From assembly GCF_004919045.1 (NCBI RefSeq), contig NZ_SWDW01000004.1, positions 62,001 through 126,000 on the forward strand: 64,000 nt of DNA. Direction: 5' to 3'. Both the position numbers and the translations under genes were made by a program. Source of the stretch: Sinomonas albida. GTDB taxonomy: Bacteria; Actinomycetota; Actinomycetes; Actinomycetales; Micrococcaceae. Shown here in pieces: positions 37,915-46,640 of this stretch; positions within the stretch are counted from its first letter, which is position 1; each line of letters opens with the position of its first letter. The notes below the pieces were generated by a model. The model saw only the letters and a program-made list of their open reading frames with translations, made no database searches and had not been told where the DNA came from.

Positions 37915-38805
37915 TCAGAAGCTGTGCTCTGGCCCCGGGAAGGTGCCGGAGCGCACGTCGTCGCCGTAGCGGCGCGCGGCGTCCAGGAGCGTTCCGCGCA
38001 GGTCCGCGTAGCGCTTGACGAACTTCGCGATCCGCGTGCCCTCGCCGCCGCGGAGTCCCGCCATGTCCTGCCACACGAGCACTTGCCCGGTTGTGGCCGC
38101 GCCGGCCCCGATGCCGATGGTCGGGACACGGACGGCGGCGTCGACCGCCGCAGCGGTTTCGGCCGGGACCATCTCCATGAGCACGCAGAAGGCGCCGGCG
38201 GCCTCGAGCGCCTTGGCGTCCTCGATGAGGCGCTCGGCGTCGTCGCCCCTTCCCTGCACGCGGTAGCCGCCCAGGGCGTGTTCGCTCTGGGGGGTGAAGC
38301 CGATGTGCGCCATGACGGGGATGCCGGCCTGGACCATCGCCCGGACAGTATCGGCGTAGTACGCCCCGCCCTCCATCTTCACCGCGTGGGCGAGGCCCTC
38401 CTTGAGGAATCTGACCCCGGTCTCCACGCCCTGGGCGGGGGAGGCCTCGTAGCTTCCGAACGGCAGATCGGCGACGACGAGCCCGTGACGGGCCGAGCGG
38501 GCGACGGCGCGGCAGAGGGGGAGGAGCTCGTCCACGGTGACAGGGAGGCTCGTCTCGTGCCCGTAGACGTTGTTCGCGGCCGAATCGCCGATGAGGAGGA
38601 CCTCGATTCCCGCCTCGTCGAAGATCTGGGCCGCGTACTGGTCGTACGCGGTGAGCATCGCGAAACGCTCTCCGCGCTCCTTCGCGGCGGCGAGGTGGTG
38701 AATGCGCACGCGGCCTGCGGTGCGGCCCGTCGTGGCGCCGGTTCCGGCGTGCTGGGGACCGGATCCGTAGGGGGCCGGGGACTCGGGTGACGTGGTGGGG
38801 GCCAT
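37915..38805 (-). CDS. panB: Ketopantoate hydroxymethyltransferase
   Basis: PanB of 296 residues makes ketopantoate from ketoisovalerate and methylene-THF, the committed pantothenate step. Motifs: [36 protein letters not shown] (metal-binding Asp), [62 protein letters not shown] and [20 protein letters not shown]. The first 30 residues are an unconserved Ser/Pro-rich lead. ATG lies seven bases after TAGTGT, so it is probably leaderless. Divergent from glnA2. Confidence 0.96.
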   Translation of the reverse strand: MAPTTSPESPAPYGSGPQHAGTGATTGRTAGRVRIHHLAAAKERGERFAMLTAYDQYAAQIFDEAGIEVLLIGDSAANNVYGHETSLPVTVDELLPLCRAVARSARHGLVVADLPFGSYEASPAQGVETGVRFLKEGLAHAVKMEGGAYYADTVRAMVQAGIPVMAHIGFTPQSEHALGGYRVQGRGDDAERLIEDAKALEAAGAFCVLMEMVPAETAAAVDAAVRVPTIGIGAGAATTGQVLVWQDMAGLRGGEGTRIAKFVKRYADLRGTLLDAARRYGDDVRSGTFPGPEHSF

Positions 38806-38812
38806 ACGGACG

Positions 38813-38818
38813 ACACTA
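38813..38818 (-). promoter_or_regulatory. -10 element (TAGTGT), leaderless panB start
   Basis: TAGTGT on the minus strand is followed by seven bases and the panB ATG, with no ribosome binding site. Confidence 0.5.
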
Positions 38819-38879
38819 GTCGAAGCTGAGTAGAGTGGGGGAAGCGCGCAAGGGCCTGAACTCGCAAGGGAGACCTTTC

Positions 38880-40220
38880 ATGAATCGTCAGCAGGAATTC
38901 GTGCTCCGCACCATTGAGGAGCGCGACGTCCGCTTCGTCCGACTGTGGTTCACCGACGTGGTCGGCTCGCTCAAGTCGGTCGCGCTGGCTCCGGCCGAGG
39001 TTGAAGGGGCGTTCGAGGAGGGCCTCGGCTTCGACGGCTCCTCGATCGAGGGCCTGGCCCGCGTGTCCGAGTCGGACATGCTCCTGCAGCCGGACCCCTC
39101 GACTTTCCAGATCCTGCCCTGGCGAGGCGAGACCGAGCCGACCTCACGGATGTTCTGCGACATCCTGACGCCGGACGGCGAGCCCTCGCTAGCGGACCCC
39201 CGCAACGTGCTCAAGCGGACCCTCGCCAAGGCGGCCGAGATGGGCTTCACGTGCTACACGCACCCGGAGATCGAGTTCTACCTTCTCGAGTCGGACCAGC
39301 TCGGCCCCGACGGCGCGCCGCTGCCGATCGATCAGGGCGGCTACTTCGACCACGTCCCGGGCGGCGTGGCCCAGGACTTCCGCCGCACCGTGGTGAACAT
39401 GCTCGAATCCGTCGGGATCTCGGTCGAGTTCAGCCACCACGAGGGCGGCCCCGGCCAGAACGAGATCGATCTGCGCTACGCCGACGCCCTCCAGACCGCG
39501 GACAACATCATGACGTTCCGCACGGTGGTCAAGGAGGTCGCGATCCAGCAGGGCGCGTACGCGACGTTCATGCCGAAGCCGTTCACGGCGTACCCGGGTT
39601 CCGGCATGCACACGCACTTCTCCCTCTTCGAGGGCGACTCGAACGCGTTCCACGAGCCCGGGGCGCAATTCCAGCTCTCGAAGACGGCGCGACACTTCAT
39701 CGCCGGGCTCCTGCGCCACGCGAACGAGTTCACGGCCGTGACGAACCAGTTCGTCAACTCGTACAAGCGCCTCTGGGGCGGCGGCGAGGCGCCGAGCTAC
39801 CTGAGCTGGGGCCACAACAACCGCTCCGCGCTCGTGCGCGTCCCGCTGTACAAGCCGGGCAAGGGGCAGTCGGCCCGTGTCGAGTACCGCGGCATCGACT
39901 CCGCAACCAACCCTTACCTCTCCTACGCCGTGCTTCTTGGCGCAGGGCTCAAGGGCATCGAGGAGGAGTACGAGCTCCCGCCCGCTGCCGAGGACGATAT
40001 CTCGTCGCTCAGCTCGGCCGAGCGCCGCGTCCTGGGTCACTCGCCGCTGCCCTCGAGCCTTCACGACGCCATCGGCGCCATGGAGGACTCCGAGCTCATG
40101 GCCCAGATCCTGGGGGAGCAGGTCTTCGAACACTTCCTGCGGAACAAGCGCCAGGAGTGGAACGAGTACCGTCTCGAGGTCACCCCCTACGAGCTGCACC
40201 GCAATCTGAGCATCCTCTAG
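38880..40220 (+). CDS. glnA2: Glutamine synthetase-like GlnA2
   Basis: GlnA-family enzyme of 446 residues, the same length as mycobacterial GlnA2. Motifs: VRLWFTDVVGSLKSVALAP, GLGFDGSSIEG, YTHPEIEFYLL (metal Glu), GGPGQNEIDLRYADALQTADN, AYPGSGMHTHFSLFE (metal His), SYKRLWGG and ARVEYRGIDSATNPYLSYA. Tyr364 in EYELPP aligns with the adenylylation loop tyrosine of GlnA1, though GlnA2 forms are usually not adenylylated. In some actinobacteria GlnA2-type proteins act on other amines, so exact substrate is open. ATG with GGGAG upstream; glnE starts six bases after the stop. Confidence 0.93.
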   Translation: MNRQQEFVLRTIEERDVRFVRLWFTDVVGSLKSVALAPAEVEGAFEEGLGFDGSSIEGLARVSESDMLLQPDPSTFQILPWRGETEPTSRMFCDILTPDGEPSLADPRNVLKRTLAKAAEMGFTCYTHPEIEFYLLESDQLGPDGAPLPIDQGGYFDHVPGGVAQDFRRTVVNMLESVGISVEFSHHEGGPGQNEIDLRYADALQTADNIMTFRTVVKEVAIQQGAYATFMPKPFTAYPGSGMHTHFSLFEGDSNAFHEPGAQFQLSKTARHFIAGLLRHANEFTAVTNQFVNSYKRLWGGGEAPSYLSWGHNNRSALVRVPLYKPGKGQSARVEYRGIDSATNPYLSYAVLLGAGLKGIEEEYELPPAAEDDISSLSSAERRVLGHSPLPSSLHDAIGAMEDSELMAQILGEQVFEHFLRNKRQEWNEYRLEVTPYELHRNLSIL

Positions 40221-40226
40221 GCCGCC

Positions 40227-43200
40227 ATGGCGCCCAGCCTCGCCCGGCGGCTCATCGCCCTCGGCTCGTCCGATCCCGAACGCGCGGAGCGGTTCCTCGG
40301 GGCCCCCGAGGTCGCGGGGATCGACGAGGACGTGCTCCTTGAGGGACTCGCGGTGGCCCCGGATCCTGACGCCGCCCTCGTGGCGCTCGTCCGGCTGCTC
40401 GAGAAGGATCCGAGTCTCCGCCGCGTCGTCGAGGCGGGACCCTCCCGCAGCGAACCCCTCTTCCGCCTCCTCGGGGCCTCGGAGGCCCTCGCGGAGTTCC
40501 TCATCCGGCGGCCCGAGCACCTCGACGTCTTCGACGCGCCGCCGTCCGCGGAGCCGTCCGGGGCGGACCCTGAGCACCTCCGGGTGTCCCTCCTCCGGTC
40601 CGTCGGCGCGGACCCGGCCGCGCGGCGCCCCGTGGCGTCGAGGATGGGCGCCGACGCGCACGAGGCCCTCCGCGTCCGCTACAGGAGGCACCTGTGCGAG
40701 CTCGCGATCCGCGATCTGGGCGCGGCATCGCCCACGGACTTCCTCCCCGCGGCAGCGGCTGAGCTCGCGGACCTCGCGGCCGCGGCGCTCGAGGCGGGCC
40801 TCGCCGTCGCCCGTGCCGAAGCGGCGGCGACGTTCACCGCGGAAGAGGTGGGCGCCGTCGCCCTCTCGATCATCGGCATGGGGAAGTGCGGGGCGCGCGA
40901 ACTCAATTACATCTCCGATGTGGACGTTATCTATGTTGTCGGCGCGGACCAGCCCGGGCCGGAGGGCCTCGACGATGGGCTCGCCGTGAAGATCGGGACG
41001 GCCCTCGCAACAGGTCTCACCCGCGCGGTGTGGGGGACGGCGCGCGAGCCGGCGCTGTGGCAGGTCGACGCGAACCTCCGGCCGGAGGGCAAGGACGGCC
41101 CGCTCGTCAGGACGCTCGATTCCCACCTGGCCTATTACGCGCGATGGGCGCAGAGCTGGGAGTTCCAGGCGCTCCTCAAGGCCCGCTGCATAGCGGGCGA
41201 CGGCGAGCTCGGCCGCCGCTACGAGGAGGCCGTGGCCCCGCTCGTGTGGGCATCCGCGGGCCGGGACGGCTTCGTGGAGTCAGTCCAGGCGATGCGGCGC
41301 CGCGTCACGGAGCACATACCGCCCGCCGAGGCGGACCGGCAGATCAAGCTCGGACCCGGCGGGCTGCGCGATGTGGAGTTCACCGTCCAGCTGCTGCAGC
41401 TCGTGCACGGCCGCACCGACGAGTCGCTGCGCGTGCGGGACACGACCTCGGCCATCGCGGCACTCGCGGCCGGCGGGTACATCGGCCGCACCGCCGCCGC
41501 CGAGTTCGATGCGTCCTACCGCCGCCTCCGCCTGCTCGAGCATCGCATCCAGCTCGCGCATCTTCGCCGCACGCATCTCATGCCCGTCAAGGAGGACGCG
41601 CTGCGGGCGCTCGCGCGCGCCGTCCAAGGCGTCATGGACTCGGCCAAGGCGTCTCCGGAATCGCTCCTCGACTCGTGGCATCGGACCAAGCGCGCAGTGC
41701 GCGAACTGCACGAACGCATCTTCTACCGGCCGCTCCTCAATGCGGTGGCGAACATGAGCCCCGAGGACGCCAAGCTCTCGCCCGAGGCGGCTCAGGGCCG
41801 CCTCGCGGCCCTGGGCTATCAGGACCCGGCGGGCGCGATGCGTCACATCGAAGCGCTCACGGCAGGAGTGAGCCGCCGGGCGGCGCTCCAGCGCCAGCTC
41901 CTCCCGGTCCTCCTGGACTGGCTCGCGCAGGGCGTGGACCCGGACGCGGGGCTGCTGGCGTTCCGGCGCGTGAGCGAGACGCTCGGGACGACCCACTGGT
42001 ACCTCGGCATGCTGCGGGACTCCGCGGCGGCCGCCGAGCGGCTGTGCCACGTGCTCGCCGACTCGCGACTCATCGCCGATCTCCTCGAGGTGTCTCCGGA
42101 ATCGGTGGCCTGGCTCGGGCACGACAAGGATCTCGCGCCCGTCCCGCTCGAGGTGCAGTGGCAGGAGATCCAGTCCAAGATCTCCCGCCACGACGACCCG
42201 ACCGCGCGGATGCGGCTCGTCCGGCTCATTCGGCGCCGTGAGATCCTGCGGATCGCGATCGCCGACAGCGCGGGCCTGCTCAATCAGGACGAGGTGGGCC
42301 GGGCCCTCGCCGATGCGGATCAGGCTGCGGTGCTGGGAGCGCTTCGCGTGGCCGAGGATCAGGCGGCGGCCCGCGGGCCCCTCCTGACCAATGTGCAGAT
42401 CGTCGCCATGGGCCGGCAGGGTGGACGGGAGATCGGCTACGGCTCGGACGCGGACGTCATGTACGTCCACCGCCCGCTTCCGGGCGCCGACCCGGCGGCT
42501 GCCCAGAGGCAGGCCACCGAGATCGTGACCTCCCTGAACGGGCTCCTCACGCAACCGCTCAAGCCCGCCGTCCGGGCCGAGCGCGTCCTTCAGCTTGATG
42601 CGGACCTGCGCCCCGAGGGCAAGTCCGGGCCCCTCGTGCGGTCCCTCGATTCGTTCGCCGAGTACTACCGGCGATGGGCGCTCGTGTGGGAATGGCAGGC
42701 GCTGCTGCGGGCGCGCCCCATGGCGGGCGACGACGGGCTCGCGGCCGACTTCATGGCGCTCGCCGACAGCGTGCGCTACCCGAGCGAGCTGTCCGCGGCG
42801 GATGTCACGGAGATCCGCAGGATCAAGGCGCGGGTGGAGGCCGAGCGGCTGCCTCGCGGCGCGGATCCCGCGCGCCACCTCAAACTGGGGCGCGGCGGCC
42901 TGAGCGACGTCGAGTGGCTCGTCCAGTTCATCCAGCTCCAGCACGCTGCGGAGCGGCCCGAGCTGAGGACGACGGCGACGATCCCCGCCCTGCGCGCGGC
43001 GGCGGAGCTGGGGTACTTGGACGACGCGGAGGCGAGGCTGCTCGCCGACACGTGGCGCCTCGCGAGCCGGATCCGCAGTGCGAACGTCGTGTGGACGGGG
43101 CGCGCGTCCGATCTCCTGCCCGCCTCGCGCCGTGACCTTGAGGCGGTCGCTCGGTGGTGCGGGTACGCTCCAGGACAGGCGACGGCGCTCGAGCAGCGGT

Positions 43201-43265
43201 ACCTTCAGCTCACCCGCCGGGCGCGGCACGTCTTCGAGGAGAGGTTCTACGCGGTCGGCCGGTAG
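40227..43265 (+). CDS. glnE: Glutamine synthetase adenylyltransferase/deadenylylase
   Basis: Bifunctional regulator of 1012 residues that adenylylates and deadenylylates GlnA1. There are two nucleotidyltransferase domains, each with a following helical domain: the first (about 215-400) with IIGMGKCGARELNYISDVDVIYV, the second (about 725-900) with VAMGRQGGREIGYGSDADVMYVHRP. GlnD-binding-like segments LKLGPGGLRDVEFTVQ and LKLGRGGLSDVEWLVQFIQLQH follow each. Length fits the family. Cotranscribed with glnA2 and facing glnA1, its target, which retains the modified tyrosine (Tyr402). Confidence 0.96.
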   Translation: MAPSLARRLIALGSSDPERAERFLGAPEVAGIDEDVLLEGLAVAPDPDAALVALVRLLEKDPSLRRVVEAGPSRSEPLFRLLGASEALAEFLIRRPEHLDVFDAPPSAEPSGADPEHLRVSLLRSVGADPAARRPVASRMGADAHEALRVRYRRHLCELAIRDLGAASPTDFLPAAAAELADLAAAALEAGLAVARAEAAATFTAEEVGAVALSIIGMGKCGARELNYISDVDVIYVVGADQPGPEGLDDGLAVKIGTALATGLTRAVWGTAREPALWQVDANLRPEGKDGPLVRTLDSHLAYYARWAQSWEFQALLKARCIAGDGELGRRYEEAVAPLVWASAGRDGFVESVQAMRRRVTEHIPPAEADRQIKLGPGGLRDVEFTVQLLQLVHGRTDESLRVRDTTSAIAALAAGGYIGRTAAAEFDASYRRLRLLEHRIQLAHLRRTHLMPVKEDALRALARAVQGVMDSAKASPESLLDSWHRTKRAVRELHERIFYRPLLNAVANMSPEDAKLSPEAAQGRLAALGYQDPAGAMRHIEALTAGVSRRAALQRQLLPVLLDWLAQGVDPDAGLLAFRRVSETLGTTHWYLGMLRDSAAAAERLCHVLADSRLIADLLEVSPESVAWLGHDKDLAPVPLEVQWQEIQSKISRHDDPTARMRLVRLIRRREILRIAIADSAGLLNQDEVGRALADADQAAVLGALRVAEDQAAARGPLLTNVQIVAMGRQGGREIGYGSDADVMYVHRPLPGADPAAAQRQATEIVTSLNGLLTQPLKPAVRAERVLQLDADLRPEGKSGPLVRSLDSFAEYYRRWALVWEWQALLRARPMAGDDGLAADFMALADSVRYPSELSAADVTEIRRIKARVEAERLPRGADPARHLKLGRGGLSDVEWLVQFIQLQHAAERPELRTTATIPALRAAAELGYLDDAEARLLADTWRLASRIRSANVVWTGRASDLLPASRRDLEAVARWCGYAPGQATALEQRYLQLTRRARHVFEERFYAVGR

Positions 43266-43295
43266 CGCCGGCGGCCGCAGCGAGGAGGGATCATC

Positions 43296-43625
43296 GTGGT
43301 CCACGACCTGATCGATGTGCCGCACGTCGCCGCGGAGGAGCTCCGACGGGCCCGCGCGAACCCCCACGGCCGCAGTGCCCGGGCGCTCACCCATGACGGC
43401 CGGCTTCGCCATACGCTCCTGGCGATCCTCGACGGCGAGTCCCTCGGCGAGCACGCGAAGCCGGAATCGGCAACGCTGCAGGTGCTCTCGGGCTCGCTGG
43501 TCGTGAGCTCGGGGGAGATGGAGACGAGGCTCGAGGCGGGACAGCTCGCCGTGCTGCCGGGGCCGAGCCACGACGTCACCGCCGTGGGGGACGCCGTCGC
43601 CATCCTCACAACGCTCGCGGGCTGA
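43296..43625 (+). CDS. Small cupin-fold protein
   Basis: Protein of 109 residues with a single cupin-like barrel: RHTLLAILDGESLGEHAKPESATLQVLSGSLVVSSGEMETRLEAGQLAVLPGPSHDVTAVGDAVAILT. The first metal motif is incomplete (one His in GEHAKPE) and the second keeps one His in PSHDV, so metal binding is uncertain. GTG at 43296 has GGAGGG upstream. It follows glnE by 30 bases and may be cotranscribed; function unknown. A strong hairpin follows. Confidence 0.75.
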   Translation: MVHDLIDVPHVAAEELRRARANPHGRSARALTHDGRLRHTLLAILDGESLGEHAKPESATLQVLSGSLVVSSGEMETRLEAGQLAVLPGPSHDVTAVGDAVAILTTLAG

Positions 43626-43661
43626 CCCCTTCAGTTGGCTCTCGCCCTGAACGGGGGAAAC

Positions 43662-43701
43662 GGCGCGCCCGGTGCTCTGCCCGTTGTGGACCGGGCGCGC
43701 C
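43662..43701. terminator. Hairpin after cupin gene
   Basis: GGCGCGCCCGGT (43662-43673) pairs exactly with ACCGGGCGCGCC (43690-43701) around a 16-base loop. It lies between the convergent cupin gene and the 62-residue minus-strand gene. Confidence 0.6.
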
Positions 43702-43792
43702 GACGCACCGTAGCCCGAAGGCTTCTGTGCGCCGTGTCACCGTACCGCCTGAACGCTGTACATGTAAAAGCCGACACGCGTGGGTGCAGGAC

Positions 43793-43981
43793 TCAGCGTG
43801 GGCCGTACCTGTCGACGAGGCCGCGCAGCGCGGCCCGGTCGCCGTCGCCCAGGCCGGGCACCTCGAGGAGCTCGCTGATCATGGCCAGCACCTGCCGCGC
43901 GATCGGCCAATCTCCCGCCGTCTCGGAAGGGACGATGCCTGTGGCAACGACGGTCTCGCCGTCGGCGATGATTTGGCTCAC
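43793..43981 (-). CDS. Hypothetical small protein (62 aa)
   Basis: Short frame: MSQIIADGETVVATG, a turn, DWPIARQVLAMISELLEVPGLGDGDRAALRGLVDRYG. The second half looks like two helices. No family recognised. GTG start seven bases after TAGGTT on the minus strand, like other leaderless genes here. Codon use is GC-rich at third positions as in neighbours. It stands alone between two hairpins. Real but small gene is the best guess; a chance frame cannot be excluded. Confidence 0.5.
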   Translation of the reverse strand: MSQIIADGETVVATGIVPSETAGDWPIARQVLAMISELLEVPGLGDGDRAALRGLVDRYGPR

Positions 43982-44098
43982 ACTCGAAAACCTAGCTATA
44001 GACAGAAGGTTCTTTCTAGGTCCGAAAGGCCTGTCGTGACCCGCCCGTGCGGGCGACCCTCAGCGTCGCGGGCGTCCGCAGCCCGGTCCGTATGCAGA

Positions 44099-44149
44099 AG
44101 AGTCCGCACGGGCTGCCAGCAGTCGATGCCAGCGGCCCGCGCGGACTCT
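44099..44149 (-). terminator. Terminator after glnA1
   Basis: AGAGTCCGC pairs with GCGGACTCT, and CGGGC/GCCCG with GCCAGC inside, forming a long GC hairpin 34 bases past the glnA1 stop. Confidence 0.7.
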
Positions 44150-44182
44150 CCACGCCTCTGCCTGGGTCAGCTCCCGGCGGGA

Positions 44183-45607
44183 TCAGACGCCGAAGTAGAG
44201 CTCGAACTCGTAGGGGTTCGGTCGCAGCGAGAGCGGAGCGATCTCCTTCTCGCGCTTGTAGGCGATCCAGGTCTCGATGAGGTCCTGGGTGAACACGCCA
44301 CCGGACTGGAGGAACTCGTTGTCGGCCTCGAGCGCGTCGAGTGCCTCCTCGAGCGAGCCCGGAGCCTTGGGGATGTCCTTGGCCTCCTCGGCCGGGAGCT
44401 CGTAGAGGTCCTTGTCGATCGGGGCCGGAGGCTCGATGCGGTTGCGGATGCCGTCGATGCCGGCCATGAGCTGGGCCGCGAACGCGAGGTACGGGTTCGA
44501 GGACGGGTCCGGAGCGCGGAACTCGATGCGCTTGGCCTTCGGGTTCGTGCCCGTGATCGGGATGCGGATACCGGCCGAGCGGTTGCCCTGCGAGTAGACC
44601 ATGTTGACCGGAGCCTCGAAGCCCTTCACGAGGCGCTTGTACGAGTTCACGGTCGGGTTCGTGAACGCGAGGACCGCCGAGGCGTGCTTGAGGAGGCCGC
44701 CGATGTACCAGCGAGCCAAGTCAGAGAGGTTCGCGTAGCCCTTCTCGTCGTAGAAGAGCGGCTCGGAGCCGTTCCACAGCGACTGGTGGCAGTGCATGCC
44801 GGAGCCGTTGTCGCCGAAGATCGGCTTCGGCATGAACGTGACGGCCTTGCCCCACTCGGTTGCCGTGTTCTTGATGACGTACTTGAACTTCTGGAGGTCA
44901 TCCGCGGCGCGGACGAGCGTCGAGAAGCGGTAGTTGATCTCGGCCTGGCCAGCGGCGCCGACCTCGTGGTGGGAGCGCTCGACCTCGAGGCCCACGGCGT
45001 CGAGGTTCAGGACCATGGCGTCGCGGAGGTCGGCCTGGTGGTCGATCGGTGAGACGGGGAAGTAGCCGCCCTTGAAGGGGGTCTTGTTGGCGAGGTTGCC
45101 GCCCTCTTCCTCGCGGCCCGAGTTCCACGGAGCCTCGATCGAGTCGACCTTGTAGAAGGAGCCCTGCGGAGACGACTCGAACTGGACGTTGTCGAAGACG
45201 TAGAACTCGGCTTCGGGGGCGAAGAACGCCGTGTCCGCGATGCCGGTGGAGGCGAGGTAGGCCTCGGCGCGCTCGGCCACGCCGCGGGGGTCGCGGTGGT
45301 ACGGCTCGCCCGTGCGCGGGTTCACGATCGAGAAGTTGAGCGCCAGCGTCTTCTCAACGCGGAACGGGTCGACGTAGGCCGTCGTCACGTCCGGGATGAG
45401 CTGCATGTCCGACTCGGCGATGCCCTGGAAGCCGCGGATGGACGAGCCGTCGAACAGCTGGCCGTTCACGAAGAACTCCTCGTCCACCGTCTTGGCGGGA
45501 ACGTTGAAGTGCTGCTGGATGCCGGGCAGGTCGGTGAAGCGGATGTCGACGAACTTGACGTCCTCGTCCTTGATGAACTTGAGGACTTCCTCCGCAGACT
45601 TGAACAT
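44183..45607 (-). CDS. glnA: Glutamine synthetase type I (GlnA1)
   Basis: Main ammonium-assimilating glutamine synthetase of 474 residues, a dodecamer in the cytosol. Motifs: [18 protein letters not shown]-like start (here [12 protein letters not shown]), [25 protein letters not shown] (metal Glu), [27 protein letters not shown] (metal His), [19 protein letters not shown], and [21 protein letters not shown]. The adenylylation loop is [10 protein letters not shown] with Tyr402, the expected GlnE target. ATG with AAGGAG upstream on the minus strand. A four-half-site GlnR-type operator lies 112-149 bases upstream. It converges on the glnE unit. Confidence 0.97.
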   Translation of the reverse strand: MFKSAEEVLKFIKDEDVKFVDIRFTDLPGIQQHFNVPAKTVDEEFFVNGQLFDGSSIRGFQGIAESDMQLIPDVTTAYVDPFRVEKTLALNFSIVNPRTGEPYHRDPRGVAERAEAYLASTGIADTAFFAPEAEFYVFDNVQFESSPQGSFYKVDSIEAPWNSGREEEGGNLANKTPFKGGYFPVSPIDHQADLRDAMVLNLDAVGLEVERSHHEVGAAGQAEINYRFSTLVRAADDLQKFKYVIKNTATEWGKAVTFMPKPIFGDNGSGMHCHQSLWNGSEPLFYDEKGYANLSDLARWYIGGLLKHASAVLAFTNPTVNSYKRLVKGFEAPVNMVYSQGNRSAGIRIPITGTNPKAKRIEFRAPDPSSNPYLAFAAQLMAGIDGIRNRIEPPAPIDKDLYELPAEEAKDIPKAPGSLEEALDALEADNEFLQSGGVFTQDLIETWIAYKREKEIAPLSLRPNPYEFELYFGV

Positions 45608-45718
45608 CTGTTCTCCTTACAGATCGGAATGGCACGCGCCGGGCGCATACGGAGCGCAGGCAATCATGGCCGCGCGGCAGGCGCCGTGCTGCAACGGCAC
45701 CCAGCCTACGAACGCGGA

Positions 45719-45756
45719 GTTTCCCGGCAGTGTCCACATTGTTTCGGCAAGGTTAC
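45719..45756 (-). promoter_or_regulatory. GlnR-type operator, two full sites
   Basis: On the minus strand it reads GTAAC, six bases, GAAAC, six bases, GACAC, six bases, GAAAC. This is the a-site/b-site arrangement of actinobacterial GlnR operators (GTNAC-n6-GAAAC twice), with one base off in the third half-site. It lies 112 bases before the glnA1 start, so nitrogen-responsive activation is expected. Confidence 0.7.
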
Positions 45757-45885
45757 ATCCCCGCCATCGCGCCCTACGCTAGGCCGTGGGGCGGCGGCCA
45801 GCCAAGTGCCGGGCGTAACAGGGCCGTTATGCAGAGCCGGATGTCATGTCGACAAACCCGCGGCACGCCTCCTCGATGTTGGCGA

Positions 45886-46488
45886 TCAGCCGGCTTTGCG
45901 GGGCTGCGGTCCAACGCCTTCTGGAATCCCATGGTGGACGTGCGGTTCGTAGACAAGCTTCACAGTTCGGCCGTCCAGCACGGTGGACTCGATGAGGTCC
46001 AGGTCGAACTCCGCGCCGTTCTGGAAGAGAGCGGCGTAGCCCGCGTGGCCGGTGATGGCGGGGAACATCATGACCTCGAGCCGGTCGACGAGGCCGGCAG
46101 CGAGCAGCGTGCGGTTCAGCGAGACGCTGCCGTGCGAGCGCATCGGCACGTCGGTGGTGCGCTTCAGCCGCTCGATCGCGGTCACTGCGTCCTCGTTCAA
46201 GACGGTGGTGTTCTGCCACCCTGGCGCCCCCGGGTCGAGCGTGCGGGAGAACACGATCTTCGGCAGGTCGTTGAGGCTCTCGTAGTACGGTTCGTCGTAC
46301 TCGGCGACGAATTTCCGGAACTCTCGGAACGTTGTCGCGCCGAACACGAGCACCTGGTCCTGCGCGAAGGTGCGCACTCGGTCCTCGATCAGCTCGGGGC
46401 CTTCCTTGCCCCAGTACCCGGGCCAGCCCGCGGCGGAGCCGTAGCCGTCGACGCTGCAGAAGAAGTCGACAGTGAAGGTGGTGCTCAT
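45886..46488 (-). CDS. Dihydrofolate reductase / RibD C-terminal-like protein
   Basis: Protein of 200 residues of the RibD C-terminal (DHFR-like) family. Features: TFTVDFFCSVDGYGSAAGWPGYWG, VLVFGATTFREFRKF, PKIVFSRTLDPGAP, EDAVTAIERLKRTTDVPMRSHGSVSLNRTLLAAGLVDRLEVMMFPAITG and GAEFDLDLIES. Such proteins bind NADPH; their substrates are mostly unknown. ATG at 46488 has GGGAG upstream. Homologues are not found between glnA1 and the RDD gene in mycobacteria, and the DNA is visibly less GC-rich than the neighbours, so it may have been acquired. Confidence 0.88.
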   Translation of the reverse strand: MSTTFTVDFFCSVDGYGSAAGWPGYWGKEGPELIEDRVRTFAQDQVLVFGATTFREFRKFVAEYDEPYYESLNDLPKIVFSRTLDPGAPGWQNTTVLNEDAVTAIERLKRTTDVPMRSHGSVSLNRTLLAAGLVDRLEVMMFPAITGHAGYAALFQNGAEFDLDLIESTVLDGRTVKLVYEPHVHHGIPEGVGPQPRKAG

Positions 46489-46574
46489 GGTTCCACTCCC
46501 TTTCTCGGGCCACCCCAGGTGGGGCGGCTTCATCACTTCTACGATCACGACCGCCTCGATGCGACACTGCTCAA

Positions 46575-46616
46575 GGACTAATGCTCACGGACCAATACTC
46601 ACGGACCAATGCTCAT
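46575..46616 (+). repeat. 14-bp tandem repeat, three copies
   Basis: Units GGACTAATGCTCAC, GGACCAATACTCAC and GGACCAATGCTCAT stand head to tail, with a degenerate partial copy before them. The array ends 12 bases before the -10 hexamer of the RDD gene, so it covers its -35 region. Confidence 0.75.
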
Positions 46617-46628
46617 AAGGCCGCCAAC

Positions 46629-46634
46629 TAGACT
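46629..46634 (+). promoter_or_regulatory. -10 element (TAGACT), leaderless RDD gene start
   Basis: TAGACT is followed by six bases and the GTG of the RDD gene, with no ribosome binding site. The 14-bp repeats lie directly upstream. Confidence 0.55.
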
Positions 46635-46640
46635 TGTCCG

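Noticed and set aside
45886-46640. Insertion sequence or transposon remnant around the DHFR-like gene
   Set aside because: No transposase fragment, terminal inverted repeats or target-site duplication could be found.
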